Of a stretch of 37,045 bases of DNA, positions 16,518 to 25,864 are shown in pieces. Both the position numbers and the translations under genes were made by a program. The stretch's first letter is position 1. Every line of letters starts with the position of its first letter. The notes beneath the pieces were generated by a model that was not told the DNA's origin, did not search any database, and saw only the letters and a list, made by a program, of their open reading frames with translations. The stretch is taken from assembly GCA_011389965.1 (NCBI GenBank), contig JAABTF010000022.1, positions 1 through 37,045 of the forward strand. The letters run 5' to 3'. Source of the stretch: Halothiobacillus sp. (lineage in GTDB: Bacteria > Pseudomonadota > Gammaproteobacteria > Halothiobacillales > Halothiobacillaceae).

Positions 16518-19500
16518 TCAGGCCGAGGCCTCCGGTGGCTTCACACGGAACCAGACGGCATACATAGCCGGCAGGAACACGATGGTCAGCACCGTGCCCA
16601 CGGTGATTCCGCCGATGAGTGTGTAGGCCAGCGGCCCCCAGAAGGTGCTCGCCGTGAGCGGCACGAAGGCAAGCACCGCGGCCAGGGCGGTGAGCACCAC
16701 GGGCCGGGCCCGACGGATGGTGGCCTCGATCACGGCGGTGTAACGGTCGCCACCCGCGCGGCGGTTCTCGTCGATCTGCCCTACCAGGATGAGGGTGTTG
16801 CGCATCAGGATGCCCGCCAGCCCGATCAGCCCCAGCAGGGCGACGAAACCGAAGGGCTGGTTGAACAGCGCCAGCGCCCCGGCGGCACCGATCAATCCCA
16901 GCGGGGCGGTCAGCAACACCATGAACAGGCCGGGGAAAGAGCGCATGTTGAGCATCAACAGGGTCAGCATGAGCACCACCATCAGCGGCATGATCACCTT
17001 GATCGAGTTCTGCGCCTTGCCCGACTGCTCGACGGTGCCACCGATCTCCAGGCGATAACCGGGCGGCAGGTCGGCGCGCAGGTCGGCCAGATCCTGCCAG
17101 CTCGCATTGGTCGCATCCGGCGGCTGGGCGCCGCGGATTTCGGCGTTGACGTTCAGATAGGGAATCTGGTTGCGACGCTTGAATACCGGCAATTCGCTTT
17201 CCACTTCGATCTCGCCCAGATGGGCCAGCGGCACCGTCTGGCCGTTGGCACTGCGGATCGGCAACTGATCGAGCCGAGCCGGGTCGCGCGCCTGCTCCGG
17301 GTTCGCCAGGACAATCACGTCGATTCCGCGGATGCCCTCGCGCAACTGCGTGGCCGTCCGGCCGTTGATCAAGCCCGCGAGCTGTCGCTGCACCCCGGCG
17401 GGGGTCAGGCCCAGGGCCGCCAGCCGCGCGGGGTCGAGCGCCAGGCGCAGCGTGGGGATCTGCCGCCCCCATTCCAGGTGCGGGTCGACCAGGTGCGGAT
17501 TGTCCGCCATCACCGCGCGCACCCGCTCGCCGATCTCGACCAGCCGCTCGACTTCCGGCCCCATGACACGGAACTGCACCGGCCAGACCACCGGCGGGCC
17601 GTACAACAGCGGGTGCGCGCGGACCCGCGCCTCGGGGAAAGCGCCCTCGGCAATCATCGTCTCGATGCGCCCGCGCAGGGCCTCGCGTGCCTCGGCATCG
17701 TGCGTGACGGCGATGATCTTGGCGAAGGCCGGGTCGGGCAGCTCGGGGTTGAGCGCGAGAAAGAAACGCGGCGCCCCCCGGCCGATGAAGGTCGACAGCG
17801 ATTCGATTGCCGGATCGTCCTCGATCGCCGCGGCGACCCGCTCGGCGACCTGGCGGGTCGCGACCATCGAACTGCCCTCGGGCAGTTGAATGTCGATCAG
17901 CAATTCCGGGCGATCCGAGCTGGGGAAGAACTGCTTGGCCACGCCCTGCCCCATCAGCACGGCCGAGGCGACGAACAGGATCAACGTGCCCCCGAGCACC
18001 CACCAGCGGTGGTGCACACAACCGCTGACCAGCCACCGCAACCCGCGGTAGACACGCCCGGCGTACATCTCGCCGGGCGACGGCTTGACCTTCGGCAACA
18101 GCTTCACCCCCAGGTAGGGGGTGAACACCACGGCGACGAACCAGGAGGCGATCAGGGAGATGCCCAGGATCCAGAAGATGTTGCCGGCGTACTCGCCCAC
18201 GTTCGACTGGGCAAAGCCGATCGGCACGAAGCCCACCACGGTCACCAGGGTGCCCACCAGCATGGGCATGGCGGTCACCGTCCAGGCATGCGCCGCCGCA
18301 CTGATGCGGTCGGCGCCCTCCTCGAGCTTCACCAGCATCATCTCGATGGCGATGATGGCGTCATCCACCAGCAGGCCTAGCGACAGGATCAGCGCCCCCA
18401 GCGTAATCCGGTCGAGGTTCTTGCCGGTGACCTGCATGACGACGAAGGTCATGGCGAGCGTCAGCGGCACGGCCAGCGCGACCACCAGCCCGGCGCGCAG
18501 TCCCAGGGCGAGAAAGCCCACCAGCATCACCACGCCCAGCGCGAGCAGGAACTTGATCTGAAAGGTGTCGACCGCCAGCCGGATCGCATCGGCCTGGTTG
18601 GTGACCTTCTCCAACTGCACGCCGGCGGGCAACCCCGCCTGGATGCGTTCCTCGAAGGCGGCCAGTCGTTCGCCGAGCTTCAGGCCGTTGACGTTGTCGG
18701 CCATGATTACGCCCACCATCAGGGCACGCTCGCCGTTGTTCTCGACGATGAAGGCGGGCGGATCGGCCAGCCGCCGCGAGACCTCGGCGACGTCCGAGAC
18801 GCGCAGCACTTGCTCGCCGATCACCAGCGGGGTGGCGCCGATGCGCTCGATCGCCTCGAGGCCACCGCCATCCAGCCCCGGGCCGACGCGCACATACAGG
18901 CGCGGGCCGTCGGTCTCGATCCGCCCACGCGCGGTCATGCGATTCTGTCCGGCAAGCGCGGCGGCCACCGCATCCAGCGACAGGCCCAGCGACTGAATGC
19001 GCGCCGGATCGAGCCGGATCTCGACCCGGTCAGCCTGCTCGCCGATCAGATGCGCCTTGTCCACGCCCTCCACGCGCAACACCTCGCGTCGCAGGGTTTC
19101 GGCAGCCCGGACCTGCAGGCGCTGCGAGACCCCGGGGGCGGTCAGGGCGTAGAGCGTGAAGTAGACGTCGGAGAAATCATCGTTGAACAGCGGGCCGACC
19201 ACCCCCGGCGGCAACTGGGGTTCGGCATCGGAGAGGTGCTTGCGAACCTGGTAGAAGACGTCGTTGACCTGCTCGGGCGGCGTGAACTCCTCGAAGTTGA
19301 TCCGCAGGTAGATCGAGCCTGGCCGACTGATGGTCTCGACGAAATCGAAGTAGGGGACATTGTCGAGTGCCCGTTCGAGCGGCTCGCCCACTTGCTCCTG
19401 CATCTCGCGGGCGGTCGCGCCCTCCCAGTGGGCTTCGGCCAGCATGACTTTCAAGGTGAAGGCCGGATCTTCGGCGCGGCCCAACGAGATGAAGGCGTAC

Positions 19501-19604
19501 AGACCGGCGGCAGCCACCAGCAGGATCAGGTACAGCGTGATCGAGCGCTCGCGGACCGCCAGTGCGGAGAGGTTAAAGCGCGAGGATTCGGCGGGCTGGC
19601 TCAA
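16518..19604 (-). CDS. RND-family efflux transporter, inner-membrane pump
   Basis: The 1028-aa protein has the 12-span resistance-nodulation-division architecture with two large periplasmic loops. The proton-relay aspartates are in LGLLVDDAIIAIEMM near residues 411-415. A first span (about 22-40) follows the MSQPAESSRFNLSALAVRERSITLYLILL start. AEDPAFTLKVMLAEAHWEGATAREMQEQV is typical of the hydrophobe/amphiphile efflux branch rather than the metal-exporting CusA branch. It overlaps the adaptor gene by 4 bp (ATGA), so the two are coupled. No outer-membrane channel gene is present, so a TolC-type protein elsewhere must complete the complex. The substrate is unknown. Confidence 0.93.
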   Translation of the reverse strand: MSQPAESSRFNLSALAVRERSITLYLILLVAAAGLYAFISLGRAEDPAFTLKVMLAEAHWEGATAREMQEQVGEPLERALDNVPYFDFVETISRPGSIYLRINFEEFTPPEQVNDVFYQVRKHLSDAEPQLPPGVVGPLFNDDFSDVYFTLYALTAPGVSQRLQVRAAETLRREVLRVEGVDKAHLIGEQADRVEIRLDPARIQSLGLSLDAVAAALAGQNRMTARGRIETDGPRLYVRVGPGLDGGGLEAIERIGATPLVIGEQVLRVSDVAEVSRRLADPPAFIVENNGERALMVGVIMADNVNGLKLGERLAAFEERIQAGLPAGVQLEKVTNQADAIRLAVDTFQIKFLLALGVVMLVGFLALGLRAGLVVALAVPLTLAMTFVVMQVTGKNLDRITLGALILSLGLLVDDAIIAIEMMLVKLEEGADRISAAAHAWTVTAMPMLVGTLVTVVGFVPIGFAQSNVGEYAGNIFWILGISLIASWFVAVVFTPYLGVKLLPKVKPSPGEMYAGRVYRGLRWLVSGCVHHRWWVLGGTLILFVASAVLMGQGVAKQFFPSSDRPELLIDIQLPEGSSMVATRQVAERVAAAIEDDPAIESLSTFIGRGAPRFFLALNPELPDPAFAKIIAVTHDAEAREALRGRIETMIAEGAFPEARVRAHPLLYGPPVVWPVQFRVMGPEVERLVEIGERVRAVMADNPHLVDPHLEWGRQIPTLRLALDPARLAALGLTPAGVQRQLAGLINGRTATQLREGIRGIDVIVLANPEQARDPARLDQLPIRSANGQTVPLAHLGEIEVESELPVFKRRNQIPYLNVNAEIRGAQPPDATNASWQDLADLRADLPPGYRLEIGGTVEQSGKAQNSIKVIMPLMVVLMLTLLMLNMRSFPGLFMVLLTAPLGLIGAAGALALFNQPFGFVALLGLIGLAGILMRNTLILVGQIDENRRAGGDRYTAVIEATIRRARPVVLTALAAVLAFVPLTASTFWGPLAYTLIGGITVGTVLTIVFLPAMYAVWFRVKPPEASA

Positions 19605-20740
19605 GGCCGCGGCTCCCCGGCACCGCCGGCCAACTCGGCGGCACGGCGCGGGCGTACGTGCTGCCCGTCATGCAGCCGATTCACACCCGCGGCCACCACC
19701 AGCGCACCCACGGGCAGATCGCCCTCGATCACTGCGTAGTCGCCCGCCATCGAGCGCACCGTCACCGCGACCGCCCGCACCGCGTCGTCCTGCAGGCGGA
19801 ACACCCGCGACTGCCCGTAGCGGGCGAAGACGGCACCTGCCGGCACGCGCAGGCCCCGTTCGCCGCCGGCAAAACGCAGGGTGGCCGTCTGCCCCAGCGA
19901 CCAGGGCTTCCCTTTGGCCGCCGTCCCGTTCAACCGGAAACGTGCGGCATAGGTGCGGCTGGCCGGGTCGGCGGCGCCGCTGACCGAATCGAGTTCGGCC
20001 TCCAGCGTTTGCCCGTCACCGACCAGTTCGGCCGTGGCCACTTCCGACAGGGTCGACAATCGGCGCTCCGGCACGGCTACTTCGACCAACCGCCCGGCAT
20101 CTGCGGCCAACCGCAACACCGGCTGGCCCGCAGCGACCACGTCGCCCACATCGGCCTCGACCCCGACGAGCACGCCGGCGAAAGGCGCGACCAGTTCGCC
20201 GTATTCGAGGGCATGGCGGGCCTCGGCGAGGCGCGCGCCGCTGTTCGCGACTCGCGCGGCCGTGGCCTGTTGGCGCGAAATCGCCTCGTCGAGCGCCTGG
20301 CGACCGACGACCTTCTGGGCGAACAGCTTGCGCAGCCGCTCGAGTTCCTGCTCGGCCAAGCGTGCCTCGGCCCGGGCCTGGGTCAGTTCCGACTCGGCCG
20401 ACTCGAGCCGGGCGCGCAGATCGCGCCGATCGAGTCGCGCGACCGGTGCGCCGGGCTCGACGCGCTCGCCGCGCCGGACCAGCCGTTCGCTGATCCGCCC
20501 CGCCACCTGAAAGCCCAGCGCGCTGGTGGTCTCCGCGACCACCGCGCCCACCAGCACTGGGCGGGCCTCGACCTCGGCACGCAGGGGCGCGACCAGCACC
20601 ACCGGCCGGGCCTCGGCCGATTGCTCAACGTCTCCCGCCTGGCCCGCGTGGGCCACAAACGGCAGCAAAACGGCCAACAGCGCACCCGGCAGGAGCCCGG
20701 CCGGCCAACCCGCGACAAAAAACCATCTTTCCTTTGCCAT
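19601..20740 (-). CDS. RND efflux periplasmic adaptor (membrane fusion protein)
   Basis: The 379-aa protein has a signal peptide (FVAGWPAGLLPGALLAVLLPFVAHA) without a lipobox Cys, so it is not a lipoprotein. The lipoyl half-motifs (GRISERLVRRGERVEPGAPVARLD and GELVAPFAGVLVGVEADVGDVVAAGQPVLRL) flank a coiled-coil hairpin at about 105-160. A beta-barrel and membrane-proximal domain follow. It links the RND pump encoded next to an outer-membrane channel. The ATG at 20740 is preferred over an in-frame ATG at 20770 because the signal peptide begins there and GGTGAG precedes it. It is divergent from phr by 48 bp. Confidence 0.9.
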   Translation of the reverse strand: MAKERWFFVAGWPAGLLPGALLAVLLPFVAHAGQAGDVEQSAEARPVVLVAPLRAEVEARPVLVGAVVAETTSALGFQVAGRISERLVRRGERVEPGAPVARLDRRDLRARLESAESELTQARAEARLAEQELERLRKLFAQKVVGRQALDEAISRQQATAARVANSGARLAEARHALEYGELVAPFAGVLVGVEADVGDVVAAGQPVLRLAADAGRLVEVAVPERRLSTLSEVATAELVGDGQTLEAELDSVSGAADPASRTYAARFRLNGTAAKGKPWSLGQTATLRFAGGERGLRVPAGAVFARYGQSRVFRLQDDAVRAVAVTVRSMAGDYAVIEGDLPVGALVVAAGVNRLHDGQHVRPRRAAELAGGAGEPRP

Positions 20741-20788
20741 ACTCACCGACGATTTCCCTCTCCCGTCCACGGATACCCGGAACCTTCC

Positions 20789-22243
20789 ATGTCAAACGCC
20801 CCCACCATCGTCTGGTTTCGTCAGGACCTTCGCCTGGCAGACAACCCGGCCCTCGATCGGGCCGTCGCAAACGGGAACATCATACCGGTATACATCCTGC
20901 CGCCCGAGGGCGATGCTGAACCTGACCGCGACGGCATTCATCAGGGGGGCGCCAGTCGCTGGTGCCTGCATCACAGCCTCACGGCCCTCGATCGTGATCT
21001 GCGCACCAGGGGCAGCCGGCTGATCGTACGCCGTGGCGAGCCGGCCGAAGTGTTGATCCGGCTCGCCACCGACTCAGGTGCCGCGGCCGTACACTGGAAT
21101 CGTCGTCTGGAGCCCGCCGGCATCGCCACCGACCGGGCGGTGAAGCAATCGCTACGCGACGAGGGCCTGGACGCGGCATCGTTCAATGGCAACTACCTGC
21201 ACGAACCTTGGCACGTACTCAACAAGCAGGGTGCCCCCTACAAGGTGTTCACGCCCTACTGGAAGGCGCTGCTCGCCGAGGGCATCGACCAGCCGATCCT
21301 GCCCGAACCCGAGAGCCTCAACCCCGTTCCGGCGAAGATCGACAGTGAGACCATCGACTCGCTCGGATTGCTGCCGCGTCTGGACTGGGCGGACGGATTT
21401 GCCGACTGGTGGACGCCCGGGGAGGAGGGTGCCTGGGACCGATTCGAGTCGTTCATCGACGAGGTCTCCGACTACCACGAGACACGCAATCGACTCGATC
21501 TCGACGGCACCTCGCGATTGTCCCCGCATCTGCATTTCGGCGAGATATCCCCGCGCCAGGTCGTCGCGAGGGTACGCAGCGCCTATCCCAACGCCCTGGA
21601 GGAAAAGGGTCCCGAGGCCTTCCTGCGCGAGATCGGGTGGCGCGAGTTCGGCGCCAATCTCATCTATCACTTCCCGCAGACGCAAGCCGAGAACCTCGAC
21701 GCCCGCTTCGATCACCTGCCCTGGCGCAATGATCCCGACCACATCGCCGCCTGGCAACTTGGCCAGACCGGCATTCCCGTGGTCGATGCGGCGATGCGGG
21801 CGCTCTGGGCCACCGGCTGGATGCACAACCGCGCGCGGATGATCGTCGCCTCTTTCCTGACCAAGAACTGCCTGGTCGACTGGCGCATCGGTGCGGACTG
21901 GTTCATGGACACGCTGGTCGACGCCGACCTGCCCAGCAATACCGCCGGCTGGCAGTGGGTCGCGGGCACCGGCGCGGACGCCGCGCCCTATTTCCGTATC
22001 TTCAACCCGGTGCTGCAGGGCGGGAAGTTCGACCCCGAGGGGGCCTTCATCCGGCGCTGGGTACCGGAACTGGCCGACCTGCCGGACAAGGCGCTCTACG
22101 CCCCCTGGGAGGCGAGTCCTGCCGTCCTTGATCGTGCTGGCGTGACGCTCGGCGAGAGCTACCCCCAGCCGATCGTCGACCTCAAGGCCTCGCGCGAACG
22201 GGCGCTGGAGGCCTTCCAGCAGATCAAGGATTACGAGCGATAG
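20789..22243 (+). CDS. phrB: Deoxyribodipyrimidine photolyase (class I CPD photolyase)
   Basis: The 484-aa flavoprotein uses blue light to split cyclobutane pyrimidine dimers. The N-terminal antenna domain begins MSNAPTIVWFRQDLRLADNPAL. The FAD-binding domain contains GTSRLSPHLHFGEISPRQV, REIGWREFGANLIYHFP, the Trp-rich ATGWMHNRARMIVASFLTKNCLVDWRIGADWFMDTLVDADLPSN and QWVAGTGADAAPYFRIFNPVLQ. The ATG at 20789 fits the family; the frame is open far upstream only because it runs antisense to the adaptor gene. A 7-bp hairpin without a T-tract follows the stop. Confidence 0.96.
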   Translation: MSNAPTIVWFRQDLRLADNPALDRAVANGNIIPVYILPPEGDAEPDRDGIHQGGASRWCLHHSLTALDRDLRTRGSRLIVRRGEPAEVLIRLATDSGAAAVHWNRRLEPAGIATDRAVKQSLRDEGLDAASFNGNYLHEPWHVLNKQGAPYKVFTPYWKALLAEGIDQPILPEPESLNPVPAKIDSETIDSLGLLPRLDWADGFADWWTPGEEGAWDRFESFIDEVSDYHETRNRLDLDGTSRLSPHLHFGEISPRQVVARVRSAYPNALEEKGPEAFLREIGWREFGANLIYHFPQTQAENLDARFDHLPWRNDPDHIAAWQLGQTGIPVVDAAMRALWATGWMHNRARMIVASFLTKNCLVDWRIGADWFMDTLVDADLPSNTAGWQWVAGTGADAAPYFRIFNPVLQGGKFDPEGAFIRRWVPELADLPDKALYAPWEASPAVLDRAGVTLGESYPQPIVDLKASRERALEAFQQIKDYER

Positions 22244-22252
22244 ACGAGGCAA

Positions 22253-22273
22253 GCCGCCGGGGAAAACGGCGGC
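22253..22273. terminator. Hairpin downstream of phrB
   Basis: A perfect 7-bp GC stem, GCCGCCG/CGGCGGC, encloses the loop GGGAAAA 10 bp after the photolyase stop. No T-tract follows on the plus strand, so it may be a weak or factor-assisted terminator. Confidence 0.45.
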
Positions 22274-22307
22274 AAAATGCGTAACATCTCTCCTTCCTGA
22301 CCCATCG

Positions 22308-22337
22308 TTGAAATGCCCCGACATGGCGATATATAGT
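22308..22337 (+). promoter_or_regulatory. Putative sigma70 promoter of modE
   Basis: TTGAAA (22308-22313) and TATAGT (22332-22337) are separated by 18 bp, each matching consensus at five of six positions. The -10 falls inside the ModE operator, a normal arrangement for repression. Transcription would then begin near 22344, downstream of the apparent modE ATG. Confidence 0.45.
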
Positions 22338-23126
22338 GAAAAACATAACGCCTCGTTCACCGGCTCGCTGGGCCTGAAGTTGGGCGAGGGTGAGATCTCC
22401 GACCGCCGCCTGCGGCTGCTGTCGGCCCTCGAGCAGACCGGCTCGATCAGCGGCGCGGCCCGGGCGATCGGCATGACATACAAGGCCGCCTGGGATGCGA
22501 TCGACGCGATCAACAATCTCGCCGATCGCCCACTGGTGGCCACCCGCCACGGCGGTAGTCGCGGTGGCGGTGCCGAACTGACCGAGGAAGGCCGGCAACT
22601 GCTGGCCGCCTGGCGCCGACTCGACGGCCTGCAGCGCGAGATGCTCGCCCTGTTCGAACGCGAGCGGATCACCGATCAACTAGACCTGATCAGAAGGCTC
22701 AACATGAAGACGAGCGCCAGAAACCATCTCGCCGGCAAGGTGAAATCGATCACCCGGGGGCCGGTCAACAGCGAGGTCGTGATCGCATTGAACGGCGGCG
22801 ACGATCTGGTGGCCGTCATCACCAGCCACAGCGTCGACTCCATGCGGCTGGCCGAAGGCGCCCACGTCTACGCCCTGGTCAAGTCGAGCTTCGTCATCCT
22901 GGCCGATGCCGCCTCGCGCACCTCGGCGCGCAACCACCTCTGCGGCACGGTCGAGCGGATCGAGACCGGCGCGGTCAACAGCGAGGTGGTGGTCGCCCTG
23001 CCCGGCGGCGCCCGCTTGACCGCCGTGGTGACCAACGAGAGCGTCGCGACCCTGGGCTTGCGCGCGGGCGGCAAGAGCTGCGCGCAGATCAAGGCCAGTC
23101 ACGTGATCCTGGGCATGGACGACTGA
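22323..23126 (+). CDS. modE: Molybdate-responsive transcriptional regulator ModE
   Basis: The product is about 267 aa. An N-terminal winged helix-turn-helix (SALEQTGSISGAARAIGMTYKAAWDAIDAINNL; E. coli: GSISQGAKDAGISYKSAWDAINEMNQL) is followed by GGGAELTEEGRQLL. Two tandem Mop/TOBE domains follow, each beginning TSARNHL (about residues 130-195 and 203-265), which bind molybdate at the dimer interface. Start choice is awkward. An ATG at 22323 and a TTG at 22308 are both covered by or precede the promoter/operator and lack a Shine-Dalgarno site; the only later in-frame candidate before the HTH is a TTG at 22380. The gene leads modABC. Confidence 0.93.
   Translation: MAIYSEKHNASFTGSLGLKLGEGEISDRRLRLLSALEQTGSISGAARAIGMTYKAAWDAIDAINNLADRPLVATRHGGSRGGGAELTEEGRQLLAAWRRLDGLQREMLALFERERITDQLDLIRRLNMKTSARNHLAGKVKSITRGPVNSEVVIALNGGDDLVAVITSHSVDSMRLAEGAHVYALVKSSFVILADAASRTSARNHLCGTVERIETGAVNSEVVVALPGGARLTAVVTNESVATLGLRAGGKSCAQIKASHVILGMDD
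22327..22350 (+). promoter_or_regulatory. ModE operator (molybdate box)
   Basis: The 24-bp site has half-sites CGATATATA and CATAACG around GTGAAAAA. It agrees closely in length and symmetry with the E. coli ModE palindrome (CGNTATATA...TATAACG type). It overlaps the putative -10 TATAGT and codons 2-10 of modE. Molybdate-loaded ModE should bind here and repress the modEABC operon when molybdate is plentiful. Confidence 0.8.
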
Positions 23127-23200
23127 CCGCACCGAGGTTTTTTTGCGCTCGGCAAGATATACCAGACAACACATCGAGAGCAGCAACCATGGAGGCAACC

Positions 23201-23977
23201 ATGCTCAAGAAAACCCTGCAGACGTCCCTGGCCACCGCCCTGCTCGGCGGCAGCCTACTGGCATCCACGCTCGCACAGGCCGAGACCATCACCGTTGCCA
23301 TCGCCGCGAACTTCACCAAGGCGGCCGAGGAGATCGGCGCGGCCTGGGAGGAAACATCCGGCCACGATGTGCGCTTCTCCTTCGGCCCGTCCGGCAAGCT
23401 GCTCGCGCAGATCCAGAACGGTGCACCGTTCGATGCTTACTTCTCTGCCGACACGGGCCGCCCGAAGCTCTTGGTCGAGGCCGGTGATGCGCGGGATTTC
23501 TTCGTCTACGCCCAGGGTCAGCTTGCCCTGTTCAGCCTTAGCCTGCCCGTCGACGAGCGCGCCGAAGAGATCCTGGCCGAGGGCGAATTCCGCTATCTGG
23601 CCGCGGCCAATCCGAAGGCCGCACCCTACGGGCGGGCCGCTCAACAGGTGCTGGAACAGCGCGATCTCTACGAGAGCTATCGTCAAGACGGTAAGATCGC
23701 CACCGGCGAGAGCATCACGCAGACCTTCCAGTTCGTCACCACCGGCAACGCCCAACTGGGTTTCGTCGCCCTGTCGCAACTGCGTGACCCGCAGAGCCCG
23801 GTCAAGCACAAGGGCCACGTGTGGATGCCGCCCGCCGAAGACTACGACCCCATCGAGCAGGGTGCCGCCGCGCTGACCCGCAGCGAACACCCCGAGGTGG
23901 TCGACGACTTTCTAGCCTTCGTCCGCAGCGACCAGGGTGCGGCGATCATTGCGAAGTACGGCTACGAGACACCCTGA
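23201..23977 (+). CDS. modA: Periplasmic molybdate-binding protein ModA
   Basis: The 258-aa protein has a signal peptide MLKKTLQTSLATALLGGSLLASTLAQA cleaved before ETITVAIAANF. The ITVAIAANFTKAAEEI start, FSFGPSGKLLAQIQNGAPFDAYFSAD and ANPKAAPYGRAA segments match ModA, where the oxyanion is held by backbone amides and Ser residues. The ATG at 23201 is chosen over the one at 23189, because GGAGG at 23191-23195 overlaps the latter and sits 5 nt before the former. It follows modE by 74 bp and precedes modB by 9 bp. Confidence 0.95.
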   Translation: MLKKTLQTSLATALLGGSLLASTLAQAETITVAIAANFTKAAEEIGAAWEETSGHDVRFSFGPSGKLLAQIQNGAPFDAYFSADTGRPKLLVEAGDARDFFVYAQGQLALFSLSLPVDERAEEILAEGEFRYLAAANPKAAPYGRAAQQVLEQRDLYESYRQDGKIATGESITQTFQFVTTGNAQLGFVALSQLRDPQSPVKHKGHVWMPPAEDYDPIEQGAAALTRSEHPEVVDDFLAFVRSDQGAAIIAKYGYETP

Positions 23978-23986
23978 GGACCCGTC

Positions 23987-24679
23987 ATGACGCTGTTCGG
24001 CATCCCGCTCGATACCCACCCCATCTGGCTGACGCTGCAGGTGGCGGCGGTGACCACCATCCTGCTGCTGCTCATCGGCGTGCCCATCGCCTGGGGGCTT
24101 TCCCGCATGCGTTCGCGCTGGCGCGTGGTCTTCGAGGCGCTGGTCTCCCTGCCGCTGGTGCTGCCGCCGACGGTGCTGGGCTTCTACCTGATCATCGCCA
24201 TGAACCCCAATGGCGCACTGACGGAGTTCCTGGGAATGTTCGGCTTCGATGGCCAGCTGACCTTCAACTTCGCCGGACTGGTGATCGGCTCGGTGCTGTT
24301 CTCGCTGCCGTTCATGGTCCAGCCGATGATGTCGGCCTTTCAGGGCCTCTCCGAGGAGGTGCTGGACGCCGCCCGCCTGATGCGGGCGCGCTTTCTCGAC
24401 CGGTTCTTCACGGTGATCCTGCCGCTGTCGCGCCAGGGGCTACTGGTGGGCTCGGTGCTCACCTTCGCCCACACCGTGGGCGAGTTCGGCGTGGTCTTGA
24501 TGGTCGGCGGCAATATCGAGGGGCAGACCCGCATGGTCTCGATCGCGATCTTCGACCACGTCGAGTCGTTCGAGTACGCCCAGGCCCACCTGCTCTCCGC
24601 GGTGATGGTGATCTTCTCATTCGCGGTACTGATGGGCGTGTACCTGATCAACCGCCGCTTCTCGGCACGACTCGGATAA
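23987..24679 (+). CDS. modB: Molybdate ABC transporter permease ModB
   Basis: This 230-aa inner-membrane permease has five or six spans. PLVLPPTVLGFYLIIAMNPNG is the ModB hallmark after the second span. The EAA loop is DAARLMRARFLDRFFTVILPLSRQGLLVG, and FAHTVGEFGVVLMVGGNI follows. It forms the translocation channel with ModC. GAGGA precedes the ATG. modC starts 4 bp after the stop, so the genes are tightly coupled. Confidence 0.95.
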   Translation: MTLFGIPLDTHPIWLTLQVAAVTTILLLLIGVPIAWGLSRMRSRWRVVFEALVSLPLVLPPTVLGFYLIIAMNPNGALTEFLGMFGFDGQLTFNFAGLVIGSVLFSLPFMVQPMMSAFQGLSEEVLDAARLMRARFLDRFFTVILPLSRQGLLVGSVLTFAHTVGEFGVVLMVGGNIEGQTRMVSIAIFDHVESFEYAQAHLLSAVMVIFSFAVLMGVYLINRRFSARLG

Positions 24680-24683
24680 TCCA

Positions 24684-25781
24684 ATGTTCGAAGGCAACCT
24701 GACACTGACCGTCGGCGACTTCCGCATGGCCTCCGGCGAATTCCGCTTTGACTCGAGCGGTGTTACCGCACTGTTCGGTCGCTCTGGCTCGGGCAAGAGC
24801 ACCCTGCTGCGCGCCATGGCCGGGCTGGATCGGCACACCCGCGGCAACCTGCGCTTCCATGACGAGGTCTGGCAGGACGGGCGGCGCGGCCTGCCGGCCG
24901 AGCAGCGCGACATCGGCATGGTCTTCCAGCACGCCGCCCTGCTCGCCCACCGCACGGTGCGCGGCAACCTCGACTTTGCCGCGCAGCGCGCCCCACAGGA
25001 CCGCGGCGCGGCCATCGACCGCGACCAAATCATCGAGAGCACCGGCATCGGCCCGCTGCTCGACCGGGCGGTGGGCAACCTGTCCGGCGGCGAACGCCAG
25101 CGGATCGCCATCGCCCGGGCGCTGATCGGAAAACCCCGCGTGCTGATGATGGACGAGCCGCTGGCCGCGCTCGACTGGCGCGCCAAGGCCGAACTGCTCG
25201 ACCTGTTCGAGACCGTGATCCGCGACTTCGGCATCCCCACGGTGATGATCACCCATGCCCCGGCGGAGGTCGAACGGCTCGCCGACCGGGTGGTGTTCAT
25301 GGCCGACGGCGCGGTCGAGCGGATCGAGTCACTCAAGGAGGCGCTCGGCCGGGTCGACTCGCCGCTGTTCACCGAGGAAGGCCCGGTCGCCTCGCTCGAT
25401 GGCCACGTGGAACAGGTCGACGGTGACCCGCACCGGCTGCGCTTCGTCACCACGCCGCAGACGGATACCGGCCAGCCGGTGACCTTCCAACTGGGCGCGG
25501 GCGGATCGACGATCGATCACGGGCCGCGCCGACTGCGCGTGCGTGCCGACGACGTGGCTCTGGCACGGGAGCGGGTTGACAACATCTCCATGCAGAACCA
25601 GCTGCCGGCACGGATCGAACGGATCGACACCACCGCCCCGGGCCGCCGGGCTGTGTTCCTCACCCTGAACGACGGCCAGCGGCTGGTCAGCGAAGTCACC
25701 GACCGCGCCGTGGCCGACATGGGACTGGATGCCGGCCAGGCCGTGACCGCGCTGGTCAAGAGTGCGGCGCTACTGAGGTAG
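24684..25781 (+). CDS. modC: Molybdate ABC transporter ATP-binding protein ModC
   Basis: The 365-aa ATPase has Walker A GRSGSGKST, Q-loop MVFQHAALLAHRTV, signature LSGGERQR, Walker B VLMMDEPLAALD and switch His MITHAPAEV. The C-terminal region (about 295-365; QLPARIERIDTTAPGRRAVFLTLNDGQRL...AVTALVKSAALLR) is a Mop/TOBE domain that can bind molybdate, related to those in ModE. It is the last gene of modEABC. A large folded element begins about 80 bp downstream. Confidence 0.95.
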   Translation: MFEGNLTLTVGDFRMASGEFRFDSSGVTALFGRSGSGKSTLLRAMAGLDRHTRGNLRFHDEVWQDGRRGLPAEQRDIGMVFQHAALLAHRTVRGNLDFAAQRAPQDRGAAIDRDQIIESTGIGPLLDRAVGNLSGGERQRIAIARALIGKPRVLMMDEPLAALDWRAKAELLDLFETVIRDFGIPTVMITHAPAEVERLADRVVFMADGAVERIESLKEALGRVDSPLFTEEGPVASLDGHVEQVDGDPHRLRFVTTPQTDTGQPVTFQLGAGGSTIDHGPRRLRVRADDVALARERVDNISMQNQLPARIERIDTTAPGRRAVFLTLNDGQRLVSEVTDRAVADMGLDAGQAVTALVKSAALLR

Positions 25782-25864
25782 CCGCCAACAGCAAACCGAA
25801 CCCGAAGGATTCAGCGACCGGTGCGGGTAAACGACAAAACGAAGGGGTGCTCCCTGTGCGTTCT

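Noticed and set aside
17220-18380. 386-codon plus-strand frame opposite the RND pump
   Set aside because: It is rich in His, Arg and Gln, typical of antisense translation of GC-rich genes; the minus-strand RND protein is unambiguous.
19658-20788. In-frame upstream extension of the photolyase reading frame (to 861 aa)
   Set aside because: It runs antisense through the RND adaptor gene and shows no family resemblance; photolyases begin at the APTIVWFRQDLRL segment (20789).
23127-23188. Second ModE site before modA (AGATATA...CATCGAG)
   Set aside because: Only the left half resembles the operator; the right half diverges and no promoter is evident.
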